From: Chitinispirillaceae bacterium
GTDB taxonomy: Bacteria > Fibrobacterota > Chitinivibrionia > Chitinivibrionales > Chitinispirillaceae
NCBI GenBank assembly: GCA_016932075.1
Contig: JAFGDP010000067.1
Location: forward strand, 1 to 13,962
Reading direction: 5' to 3'
Length of the DNA stretch: 13,962 nt
In this document: positions 7,783-13,962 of the stretch, piece after piece
Layout: the number at the start of each line of letters is the position of its first letter
Numbering within the stretch: the first letter of the stretch is position 1
Translations under genes and position numbers: made by a program
The notes under the pieces: model-generated
The model's database searches: none
Seen by the model: the letters and a program-made list of their open reading frames with translations, nothing else
Told to the model about the DNA's origin: nothing

Positions 7783-8208
7783 CTAGCGCGTTTCCGAGTC
7801 TCTTATAGCACAATATTCCTTGGCATTGCAAATGATGATACCGGATTGTTTGTAATCTCCCTTGTTTCTGGTAATCAAATATCCGCAATTTTCCTCTAGC
7901 GCAGAGTAATATTGTACCGCATCTTCGAAATCCTTGAACCCTGACGATAATGCCAGCTCAATGACTTTCTCGTTAAGTGTCAGAATATTAAACAAAGCCT
8001 TCAATCGTATCAACACCTGCAAGGCAAATTTGTTCGACTCCTGTTTTCGCAGTATATAGAACAAGTTCGCAAAAATCAGCGGCGAAACATATCCCCTTAC
8101 CTTGTTTTCTTCGATCAAGGTAAAAAGCCTTACGGCATCCGCATAATTTCCTCTTTCCTGAATAAGGTCAAGGATAATGTCCGAATCAACAAACACCTTG
8201 TCAATCAT
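7783..8208 (-). CDS. PIN-domain toxin (VapC-like RNase)
   Basis: 141 residues. The PIN fold is read from the opening VFVDSDIILDL (Asp8, Asp10, Asp14), the helix PLIFANLFYILRK (44-55), the acidic KDFEDAVQ (Asp93, Glu95, Asp96) and LITRNKGDY (Asn115, Asp118). These supply the acidic residues that bind Mg or Mn in PIN ribonucleases; characterised VapC toxins cleave tRNA or rRNA, but the target here cannot be inferred. The ATG at 8208 overlaps the antitoxin stop as ATGA, the usual coupled arrangement of type II modules, with the antitoxin first. The AT-rich composition differs from the protease gene beside it, consistent with the mobility of such modules. All key acidic positions are kept, so it looks active. 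Confidence 0.85.
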   Translation of the reverse strand: MIDKVFVDSDIILDLIQERGNYADAVRLFTLIEENKVRGYVSPLIFANLFYILRKQESNKFALQVLIRLKALFNILTLNEKVIELALSSGFKDFEDAVQYYSALEENCGYLITRNKGDYKQSGIIICNAKEYCAIRDSETR

Positions 8209-8459
8209 TTGTATTTTCCAATCAAATATTCCGCGTATTCGTCTTTACTGTTTTCAGCCTTTCTTTTTTTAGCGATGCCTGCAAGCCCTGAAACTATAGG
8301 GGGTAATTTATTTGCATCGGAGTCACGCTTGCTGCTCGTTAAAGAATTGAAATAATTCTCCACTAATTTTGATAAACTGTGTCTCCGGTGCGCGGTGACA
8401 TATTTCTTTGCTCTTCCTATTGCACCGGCATCCAGCTTGAGCGTTAATTTTGATTCCAT
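8205..8459 (-). CDS. Ribbon-helix-helix-type antitoxin, DUF6364-like
   Basis: 84 residues. The N-terminus MESKLTLKLDAGAIGRAKKYV followed by HSLSKLVENYF (about residues 27-37) fits a DUF6364-type RHH antitoxin: one beta strand, then two helices forming a dimeric DNA-binding unit. The charged C-terminal half (KKRKAENSKDEYAEYLIGKYK) would wrap and neutralise the toxin. ATG 8459 is preferred over the in-frame GTG at 8465 because AAGGAGG lies exactly 8 bases upstream (8468-8474). The stop overlaps the toxin start by 3 bases (the A, T and G shared in ATGA). The palindrome upstream is the probable autoregulatory operator. Confidence 0.8.
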   Translation of the reverse strand: MESKLTLKLDAGAIGRAKKYVTAHRRHSLSKLVENYFNSLTSSKRDSDANKLPPIVSGLAGIAKKRKAENSKDEYAEYLIGKYK

Positions 8460-8472
8460 GGGCACCGCCTCC

Positions 8473-8507
8473 TTATACGTACAATATACAATAAATTATA
8501 CGTATAA
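8473..8507 (-). promoter_or_regulatory. Toxin-antitoxin operator overlapping the -10 box
   Basis: TTATACGTATAA at 8496-8507 is a perfect 12-bp palindrome. A second partial copy, TTATACGTA, lies at 8473-8481, 23 bp away and centred on TACGTA. On the minus strand the TATAAT hexamer (8495-8500) overlaps the palindrome. RHH antitoxins typically bind such paired palindromes to repress their own operon; occupancy here would block RNA polymerase. TTGACA occurs at 8528-8533 on the minus strand but is 27 bp from TATAAT, too far for a normal -35, so the -35 is unclear. Confidence 0.6.
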
Positions 8508-8868
8508 ACCGGATTTTTTTTACACGGCATGTCAAAAGGCATCGTGCTTTGCTATTAACAATAAACCAGTCAAGGAATCTGATTCAAAAAATGCAGGATG
8601 CCTTGTCGCCATCCAGGGGAACTCCTTTCAATCAAGGCAACCAATCCGAGGTTAATATCCCGGCCACACAGGTAAGTTTTCTGTTTCTATATCTGGTCAC
8701 ACAAGCAGGGTACCCGCGCAAAGTGGCTTCGCGCAGACAGACAAAACAGGATCTTACTATGCTACCCCGTTACCATGCAACGCCACGCAACGTGGCATCA
8801 TGTTCTAAACAATTACACCACATTACCTATTTAGAAGCGCGTTAATGACCTCTTACACTCCGCCATTT
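8508..8868. other. Gene-poor gap between the antitoxin operon and the barrel gene
   Basis: About 360 bp with no convincing long gene. It contains one possible 26-codon minus-strand ORF (8532-8612, MATRHPAFFESDSL...) with AGGAG 9 bases before its ATG. It also holds two hairpins: GCGCAAAG/CTTCGCGC around 8718-8736 (one mismatch) and GCCACG/CGTGGC at 8782-8796 (3-base loop). Neither hairpin is followed by a T-run on either strand. The small ORF is recorded as a possibility only. Confidence 0.35.
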
Positions 8869-10155
8869 CTAAAAAGCGAACTTGGAATTTATCCCCGCGT
8901 AAAATATCCTGCCGAAACCCATATGCGGGCCCCAGATATACTGTCCCACCTCGGGCGCGAATTTCATACTCTCTCCCAGTGTGAACGATGTCTGGAAATA
9001 CCACCCATAGGCAGGATTCCATTTGTTCATATACTCCTCATAATCATGGGATCCGTTTATGCCGCCCCCGCCGGCTTCCAGGGACAGAATGTCTGATATT
9101 TTCGCATTAAGGATTAGTGCGATTTCAGTAGCATACCCGTTATATACCGTCATGGCATCGGGATTCTCAGGCAGGCTGAAATGGACCTCTGGACCGAATG
9201 GCTTGAGAAAATCGGAAATCTGCCACCAGCTTATGGCGCTGCCCACATATACGCCATAGGTGGCTATGTTTTTACCGTAGAACGCGTCGCATGAGATGGA
9301 AACACGGTCAAAAAGACCAAACCCAAGATCTATTCCGGCGACCCAGCTTTCAATGGGCGTCTTTGAATTCTCCGCAGTCATGACCCGTTCGGTAAACAGT
9401 ACGGTTTTATAGGTCTGGTATCCGCCGGCCGCCTTGCACCGGAGATTGAACATTTCATTGTCGAGTGTTAAGCCGAAGCTCCCCTCCAGTTTTGGCATTT
9501 CGGTTTCGCATGAATAGTAATTCTGCTCGCTGTTGATGGCGCTCTCATAACCATTTATCCAAATACACGAAGTATCGGGCTGTATGACCGCTATTTTTCC
9601 TTCCACGAATTTATTGGGTGATTCGATCGAAAGCTGGAGCATGGGTGATCGTCCGGTGTAAAGACACCCGATGTTATTGAAACTGTTCTCCTTCCAGAAT
9701 ACCTGATTGCTCGGAAAAAAGTTCGCAGGCGTGAAATCCTGGCCAATAAGCAGGGCCAGAACGTCATTGGGCTGCCAGGTCGCGTTCCATTTCTTGGCAT
9801 AGACCATCAATGTCTTCTTCTGGCCAAGATACTGGTAGGTTGCATTGCCAGAAATGACAAAATCGTACAACCCATGTACGATTCCCAGTTCAATACAACC
9901 GGTGAAGGACCCTTTGGTCACCTTGTACCCGAATGTCCCGTACGGCAGCATGTTGATATTGTTCATTGGAATGGAATCGGTAAACCGCTGTGTCCGGTCC
10001 GTGTCGCCCAGCAGCGGATTGCCGGTGTCCGCATAAAACCGTTCCGTCTTCATCCACCATGAGCTGGTACCAATCGTTCCATAAAATTTTTGATCGGTGG
10101 CAGCCACCTTTCCCATCATCCCGCATACCATGACGATTAGAAGAATTCTTCTCAT
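8869..10155 (-). CDS. Outer-membrane beta-barrel protein, porin-like
   Basis: 428 residues. The start ATG 10155 has an excellent purine-rich site (GGAGGAGGGG) just upstream. Residues 1-19 are a signal peptide (MRRILLIVMVCG..., cleavage near VAA). The mature protein has no membrane helix but many short aromatic strand-like segments (FYGTIGTSSWW, GCIELGIVHGLYDF, AWYF-type stretches near the end) and ends in KFAF, with terminal Phe, the classic last-strand signature recognised by the BAM machinery. I infer a 14- to 18-strand porin or transporter; no named family is certain. It follows the Xaa-Pro aminopeptidase gene by 40 bp with no terminator between, so they are probably cotranscribed. The composition is more AT-rich than the peptidase. 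Sequence and length differ from the barrel at 1-1397, so I do not call them paralogues. Confidence 0.75.
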   Translation of the reverse strand: MRRILLIVMVCGMMGKVAATDQKFYGTIGTSSWWMKTERFYADTGNPLLGDTDRTQRFTDSIPMNNINMLPYGTFGYKVTKGSFTGCIELGIVHGLYDFVISGNATYQYLGQKKTLMVYAKKWNATWQPNDVLALLIGQDFTPANFFPSNQVFWKENSFNNIGCLYTGRSPMLQLSIESPNKFVEGKIAVIQPDTSCIWINGYESAINSEQNYYSCETEMPKLEGSFGLTLDNEMFNLRCKAAGGYQTYKTVLFTERVMTAENSKTPIESWVAGIDLGFGLFDRVSISCDAFYGKNIATYGVYVGSAISWWQISDFLKPFGPEVHFSLPENPDAMTVYNGYATEIALILNAKISDILSLEAGGGGINGSHDYEEYMNKWNPAYGWYFQTSFTLGESMKFAPEVGQYIWGPHMGFGRIFYAGINSKFAF

Positions 10156-10195
10156 TCAACCCCTCCTCCTTTTTACAAAAAATGAAACAGGTGTA

Positions 10196-11584
10196 TTACG
10201 TGCGATTGTTTTCCATCTCCTGCACTGCTTTCGGTATCGGCTTTCCCAGGACCCTGCTCCCCTGCTGCGTCACCAGTACATCATCTTCGATGCGGATGCC
10301 GGTGAAATCAAGGTGCTGCCGCACCTTTTCGTAATCGATGAAATCCGCGTGCCGGTGTTCCGATTTCCAGTGCGCGATGAGCGACGGCATGAAATAGATG
10401 CCCGGCTCTACGGTCAGGACCATGCCCGGCTCCAGTTTTTTAGCGAACCGCAGGTACGCGAGGCCGAACTGGTCGCTGCGCTGTATGGTGCCGTCATAAC
10501 CGATATGGTCTTCGCCAAGCCCTTCCATGTCGTGCACGTCAAGGCCGAGCAGGTGACCGAGGCCGTGCGGGAAAAAGAGCGCGTGCGCGCCCGCGGCCAC
10601 AGCGGCATCGACATCGCCTTTCATGAAACCAAGCTCTTTCATGCCGCTGGCGATGGTGCGCGCGGCGTGTAGGTGCACGTCCCGGAACATGACGCCGGGT
10701 TTCATCATGGACGCCGCGCCCGTATTGGCCGCAAGTACGATGGAATAGACTTGTTCCTGCAGGTCGCTGAATTTTCCTGCCACGGGCAGGGTGCGCGTGA
10801 TGTCGCTCGCATAGTGGTTTGGCGAATCAGCACCGCTGTCCAGGATGAGCAGATCGCCCTGTTTCATCCGGTTATGGTAGGAATGGCCGTGCAGCACCTC
10901 GCCGTGCACCGTGCAGATCGTTGGAAAGGGCGAGCTGCTGCCCTTTGCGCTGCGAAGGCCCTGTATGGCGCCGGCGACTTCGTATTCATAGATGCCTGGC
11001 CTAGTGACCTTCATGGCAAGCGCGTACATGTCGTAACTGATGGAAATCGCGGCCTCGATCTCCTGTATCTCTTCGCTGGTTTTGATTGACCGCTGAGCGG
11101 CAACAGCCTTGATCAGCCCGAGCGACGCGTTCTTTTCCACATCGGAAAGCGCGGCATAGCCGCACAACCGGGCGATCCTGGCGCTGTTCCCGGCCCGGTA
11201 CTGGGGCAGGAAATGGATGGCTCTGCCTTTTTTCGTTGCTGCTTTAATCTCGCTCTCCAGGGCGGCAAGCGGCAGCGTTTGTGTAACCCCGGCCCGGGCG
11301 GCCTTGTCCGCGACCGACTCCTGCGGCCCCATCCAAATGATGTCCTCGAGCGTGAAATCATTGCCGAACACGATGTCGCGGTCATTGTCAATGTCGATCA
11401 TGCCGGAGAATCCCGGCAGGTCAAGCCCGAAATAGTACAAAAAAGAGCTGTCCTGCCTGAAGTCAAAGGTATTGGCAGGATAGTTCATTGGAGCTTCATC
11501 GTTGCCGGGCAGCAGGATAATGCCGGACCCGGTTTTTTTCTTTAATTCATCGCGCCGTTGCGTGTAGGTGCTGGAAGAAAACAT
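10196..11584 (-). CDS. pepP: Xaa-Pro aminopeptidase (M24B)
   Basis: 462 residues, close to the usual PepP size. It removes the N-terminal residue from peptides with proline in second place, in the cytoplasm, using two Mn ions. An N-terminal creatinase/prolidase-like domain covers about 1-165 and the pita-bread catalytic domain 175-455. The metal ligands are all present: Asp249 (LILDSG), Asp261 (ASDITRT), His344 (HGLGHLLGLDVHD), Glu393 (TVEPGIY) and Glu433 (GIRIEDDV). His351 also matches a conserved active-site His. The frame is open a further 54 codons upstream to 11746, but that Arg/His-rich stretch resembles no family N-terminus. ATG 11584 is preceded by AAAGGAAC at normal spacing. It lies upstream of the barrel gene in the same orientation, a pairing with no obvious functional logic. 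Confidence 0.9.
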   Translation of the reverse strand: MFSSSTYTQRRDELKKKTGSGIILLPGNDEAPMNYPANTFDFRQDSSFLYYFGLDLPGFSGMIDIDNDRDIVFGNDFTLEDIIWMGPQESVADKAARAGVTQTLPLAALESEIKAATKKGRAIHFLPQYRAGNSARIARLCGYAALSDVEKNASLGLIKAVAAQRSIKTSEEIQEIEAAISISYDMYALAMKVTRPGIYEYEVAGAIQGLRSAKGSSSPFPTICTVHGEVLHGHSYHNRMKQGDLLILDSGADSPNHYASDITRTLPVAGKFSDLQEQVYSIVLAANTGAASMMKPGVMFRDVHLHAARTIASGMKELGFMKGDVDAAVAAGAHALFFPHGLGHLLGLDVHDMEGLGEDHIGYDGTIQRSDQFGLAYLRFAKKLEPGMVLTVEPGIYFMPSLIAHWKSEHRHADFIDYEKVRQHLDFTGIRIEDDVLVTQQGSRVLGKPIPKAVQEMENNRT

Positions 11585-11836
11585 AAAACGTTCCTTTATG
11601 GTTATGCCTGGGGGCCGGTTCCGGAAAGCGTCCAGAACATGCCTTGAATCATGGAGATGCGGCTTCCGCATGCGTGACAGACGGCCGCGCTCATGCAACA
11701 ATTTACGATCTACCCGGAATAAATAGCAAGATCGTTGATGGGCCAATCATCGTTCTCTTGAAAACCGGGCATGCGCATGGGATAATTTAATGCTTAATAG
11801 ACGAACCCGTTTCTTCAACCCGTCCATGTCCTGTCT
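11585..11836. promoter_or_regulatory. Divergent intergenic region, pepP / DUF2225 gene
   Basis: On the plus strand TTGAAA (11758-11763), a 17-bp spacer and GATAAT (11781-11786), preceded by TG one base away, form the best sigma70-like promoter in the window. It would start about 44 bases before the DUF2225 ATG. On the minus strand TTGCTA and TAAATT are 18 bp apart near 11700-11730, a weaker candidate for pepP. A small hairpin ATGCGG/CCGCAT lies at 11657-11671. No gene is seen here. Confidence 0.5.
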
Positions 11837-12829
11837 ATGACTATCGACGTCGCTCAAATAAAAAAACGCCTGTTTGTCGTGTTCCGCGACGACGCAAAAG
11901 TGCACGAATACCTGCGCACCTACGGACCCGTGATCAACGCCACGTTCGTCAATGCGCTCAATCAGGAGGTGGCTGAGCGTTCGCAGCGGCGCGAGGGCAA
12001 CGAGGAAGAGGGCGATGACCCGATTTTTACGATTTCGGTTTCATGCCCGGTCTGCGGCCAGACGGACATCACCGGCTATGAGCTGCGCGCCAAGTCCCAG
12101 GCCATTTCACAAACCAAATTCCTGGTGCCGGTGTACAAAGGTGCAAGCGGGTACCGACCGGCAGACTACACGCTCCTGAGCGTCACGGTGTGCCCGCGCT
12201 GCCTGTTCGCCTCGCCCGATAAAAAGGACTTCTGCCGTCAGGCGACGGACAAGACAAACGAGATAAAGAGCCAGCTCACAAGCAATCTGATCCTTTCCCT
12301 ACAGGAGCAAATAGGCGCGCGCAAGCGGATGCTCAGCGGCATCAGCGATTACCAGAGCTATTTCAAGCGGCCGCGGACCGACCAGGCGGCCATCGACACC
12401 TACCGGCTGGCAGTGGCGCGCGCAAACGTGGAAACATGGCACGACATCCCCTATGCCTATTACAAGCAGGGCTCCTATACGCTCCGCATGGCAAAGATCT
12501 ACAAGGACGGAGGAAGAAACAATAACGATGCGCTCAAAACCGCACTCGGCTTTTTTGAGGAGTCATTCAAACGGTCCGAATGCCGGCGCGAGGAGATCGA
12601 GATCCAGACGCTGTATCTGATTGTCGCCCTGTCCGCAAAGCTCGGCGAGGCCCGCAAAGCAAAAATGTACACCGGTACCTTTAAAAGCCTGTACGTGAAC
12701 AACAAGGAACGCGCCAACAGGCCGGTCACCGGCGATACGGCCACGCCCGCGCTTATCGCTCACTGGAAAGACAAAATAGAATTCGTGCGGGACAGTAGTG
12801 GCGATCCGGAGTATTTCAAGGACGAATGA
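11837..12829 (+). CDS. DUF2225-like zinc-ribbon protein
   Basis: 330 residues, cytoplasmic (no signal or membrane segment). Two cysteine knuckles, CPVCG (Cys70, Cys73) and CPRC (Cys119, Cys122), separated by about 46 residues that end LLSVTVCPRC, match the arrangement of DUF2225, a family of unknown function in several bacterial phyla. The four cysteines probably bind one zinc. The rest is mostly helical, with TPR-like stretches at about 190-300 (AYYKQGSYTLRMAKIY, ALGFFEESFKRSE, LYLIVALSAKLGEARKAKMY), suggesting protein binding. An extra N-terminal block (1-69) with the acidic run EGNEEEGDD precedes the ribbon. No clear ribosome site precedes the ATG. It sits behind its own promoter and ends 2 bp from a convergent gene. 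Confidence 0.65.
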   Translation: MTIDVAQIKKRLFVVFRDDAKVHEYLRTYGPVINATFVNALNQEVAERSQRREGNEEEGDDPIFTISVSCPVCGQTDITGYELRAKSQAISQTKFLVPVYKGASGYRPADYTLLSVTVCPRCLFASPDKKDFCRQATDKTNEIKSQLTSNLILSLQEQIGARKRMLSGISDYQSYFKRPRTDQAAIDTYRLAVARANVETWHDIPYAYYKQGSYTLRMAKIYKDGGRNNNDALKTALGFFEESFKRSECRREEIEIQTLYLIVALSAKLGEARKAKMYTGTFKSLYVNNKERANRPVTGDTATPALIAHWKDKIEFVRDSSGDPEYFKDE

Positions 12830-12831
12830 TC

Positions 12832-13719
12832 CTATTTGTCCGCTGTTTCCCTGCGTATGACAAACCCGCCGTCCGCTACGGTGAGCCAGAAGCCGGACCC
12901 CAGAAGAATTATTTCAAGATCGCGCTTGAGGTGGCGCGTGCTCGCGGCAAGTTCGTCGTCGATCGAATAGGGTCCCTTGAGCCGACAGGTCAGGGAAACA
13001 TCGGTGTGCGTGCAGTGCCATGCCGGAGCGGCTCGGTCATCGCCGGTCTCGCTGCTGAAATGGGAGAAGAGCTCTTTGTACGACTCATTCGCTCTGTTCA
13101 TGCGTGCAAGGATTCGCCCGCGCAGCGATGCCGGGAACAGGGTGTCGGCCGTCACGTCCGCGCTTCGCTGCGTGCGGTCCGCCCGCCATGAGCGTGCCGG
13201 CGTAAGCGTGCTCCATCCGTAGGCAACCCGGTCGCACGTGATACAGGCGACATAGTACCGGTTGCCGCTCCTGAACAGACGCACCAGACGGTCTCCTTTT
13301 TCTGCGGAAACGGTTGTCCCCGAAGGACCCGCCAGTTTCAGCCCCGCACCGATAACGTGGATGGTGTCGCCGAGCGTTTCGCAGTTTCTAATGGTCGGCG
13401 GCCTGAAAGGCTTTTTTTCCCCGGCAAACGCGCCCTCTTCATCGTGAAGCAGGAAATAGGTTTTTCCGTACAGCCCGACCCGCATCGCATGGCTTATCTG
13501 GTCGCCGAGCAGCGCGTCTTTTTCAATGATGCGCAGCGGTGTGTACGCGGTAAAGAGTCCACGCTCCGATTCGCCGATCGGCTGTTCATACTGGTTGAAA
13601 ATGGTCAGGGAAGAGGGATTGGAAATGAGCAGATAGGTGTCCCGGGTACCGGAGAAAACCGAGAGCACGGTACCGGTGATAGCCAGGATACAGCACGTAA
13701 TGACACGATGATTTTCCAT
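12832..13719 (-). CDS. Unrecognised exported or membrane-anchored protein
   Basis: 295 residues from ATG 13719; the frame can also begin at TTG 13743, and neither start has a clear ribosome site. After MENHR comes a hydrophobic segment of about 20 residues (VITCCILAITGTVLSVFSG), a signal peptide or anchor, so the rest is probably periplasmic. Two beta-rich stretches (RVGLYGKTYFLLHDE; LVRLFRSGNRYYVA followed by VAYGWSTL) look like SH3-type modules, which often bind peptidoglycan, but this is inference from pattern only. The C-terminal third is polar and mixed. I do not recognise a family. The region is free of stops over its length and the plus-strand ORFs covering it have no family features, which supports the minus strand as coding. 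Its stop is 2 bp from that of the DUF2225 gene. Confidence 0.6.
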   Translation of the reverse strand: MENHRVITCCILAITGTVLSVFSGTRDTYLLISNPSSLTIFNQYEQPIGESERGLFTAYTPLRIIEKDALLGDQISHAMRVGLYGKTYFLLHDEEGAFAGEKKPFRPPTIRNCETLGDTIHVIGAGLKLAGPSGTTVSAEKGDRLVRLFRSGNRYYVACITCDRVAYGWSTLTPARSWRADRTQRSADVTADTLFPASLRGRILARMNRANESYKELFSHFSSETGDDRAAPAWHCTHTDVSLTCRLKGPYSIDDELAASTRHLKRDLEIILLGSGFWLTVADGGFVIRRETADK

Positions 13720-13787
13720 GGAAATAAAATAATTAGCGAACAATCGAAATAATAATGAAGGATAATATTTTAAAAAATTTGGGCGTT

Positions 13788-13928
13788 CCGCTCTCCCGCA
13801 GTGCGGGAGAGCGGCGGGCCTCCGCCGGGCTCTCGCCTTTTGGCGAGCCGGTGCAGCACGGCCCTATTCCGCCTACGGCGGGGGCTCGGCTGCACTGCCT
13901 GCCTGCCGAAGTCTCGGCGCCTAAAGGC
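13788..13928. repeat. GC-rich cluster of intergenic hairpins, palindromic repeat candidate
   Basis: Five back-to-back hairpins follow an abrupt switch from AT-rich DNA. A perfect 12-bp stem (13788-13799 with 13803-13814) has a 3-base loop. The others are CGGCGG/CCGCCG (13812-13817, 13822-13827), CTCGCC/GGCGAG with a TTTT loop (13832-13847), CCGCC/GGCGG (13869-13881) and GCCT/AGGC (13919-13928). The first two share bases and would be alternative or stacked folds. It lies upstream of the unrecognised protein gene, so it is not that gene's terminator. It resembles a REP/MITE-like intergenic element or a structured RNA; no protein is apparent. The sequence from 13929 to 13962 is AT-rich and uninformative. 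Confidence 0.6.
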
Positions 13929-13962
13929 CTTATTTGGAAAAAAGATTTTTTACAAAGAACGG

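Noticed and set aside
8782..8796. GCCACG/CGTGGC hairpin as terminator for the barrel gene
   Set aside because: No T-run follows on the minus strand, so I list it only as a hairpin in the gap.
10097..10672. 191-codon plus-strand ORF
   Set aside because: Antisense to the Xaa-Pro aminopeptidase, which retains all metal ligands in its own frame.
11585..11746. 54-codon N-terminal extension of pepP
   Set aside because: The in-frame extension has no family similarity; a good ribosome site precedes the ATG at 11584, which gives the normal length.
12826..13191. 121-codon plus-strand ORF with an ATGA overlap on the DUF2225 stop
   Set aside because: The overlap is tempting, but the product has no signal or domain and lies antisense to a longer frame with an anchor segment and beta modules.
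13357..13752. 131-codon plus-strand ORF near the right end
   Set aside because: Antisense to the 12832-13719 gene; no ribosome site and an Arg/Gly-rich composition typical of shadow frames in GC-rich DNA.
13788..13928. Integron attC site or CRISPR repeats
   Set aside because: The stems differ from one another, there are no regular spacers, and attC core sites are absent.

Overview
The window most likely comes from a Gram-negative member of the Fibrobacterota (FCB group), probably a moderately GC-rich environmental lineage. The evidence is a TIGR02147/DUF4423-type regulator, a family I know mainly from Fibrobacter relatives, overlapping a DUF2341/LamG surface protein. There is also a C25 (gingipain-like) protease ending in a type IX secretion-like C-terminal domain, and two long predicted outer-membrane proteins. 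This is inferred from family content; there is no rRNA or other marker gene. No tRNA, rRNA, CRISPR array or transposase gene was seen.

Layout. At 1-1397 (minus) is an AT-rich outer-membrane protein gene that runs off the left edge; it is open through all 465 codons. A very AT-rich divergent gap (1398-1663) holds repeated 8-mers and a palindrome. It is followed by a two-gene unit on the plus strand: the TIGR02147 regulator (1664-2527) and, overlapping it by 8 bp, a carboxypeptidase-regulatory/DUF2341/LamG protein (2520-4136). This gene converges on a pteridine-reductase-like SDR (4172-4924, minus). Between them lies a 70-bp inverted repeat built from 7-bp units, and both stop codons fall inside its arms. 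A divergent gap precedes the C25 protease (5236-7683, plus), which ends in a clear intrinsic terminator.

The right half opens with a PIN toxin/RHH-like antitoxin pair (7783-8459, minus) with an ATGA overlap and a palindromic operator over its -10 box. After a gene-poor gap come, on the minus strand, a second outer-membrane barrel (8869-10155) and an M24 Xaa-Pro aminopeptidase (10196-11584), probably cotranscribed. Divergent from the peptidase, behind a good sigma70-type promoter, is a DUF2225-like zinc-ribbon protein (11837-12829). It converges with only 2 bp spacing on an unrecognised secreted or anchored protein (12832-13719, minus). The window ends in a GC-rich cluster of hairpins (13788-13928).

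Most products with recognisable targeting belong to the cell envelope or exterior (two barrels, LamG protein, C25 protease, the anchored unknown). Base composition is patchy by eye: 1-1660, about 4925-5235 and 7780-8870 are clearly more AT-rich than the regulator/LamG, protease and peptidase regions. The candidates closest to an undescribed system are the regulator/LamG pair and the two repeat structures. None is proven here.
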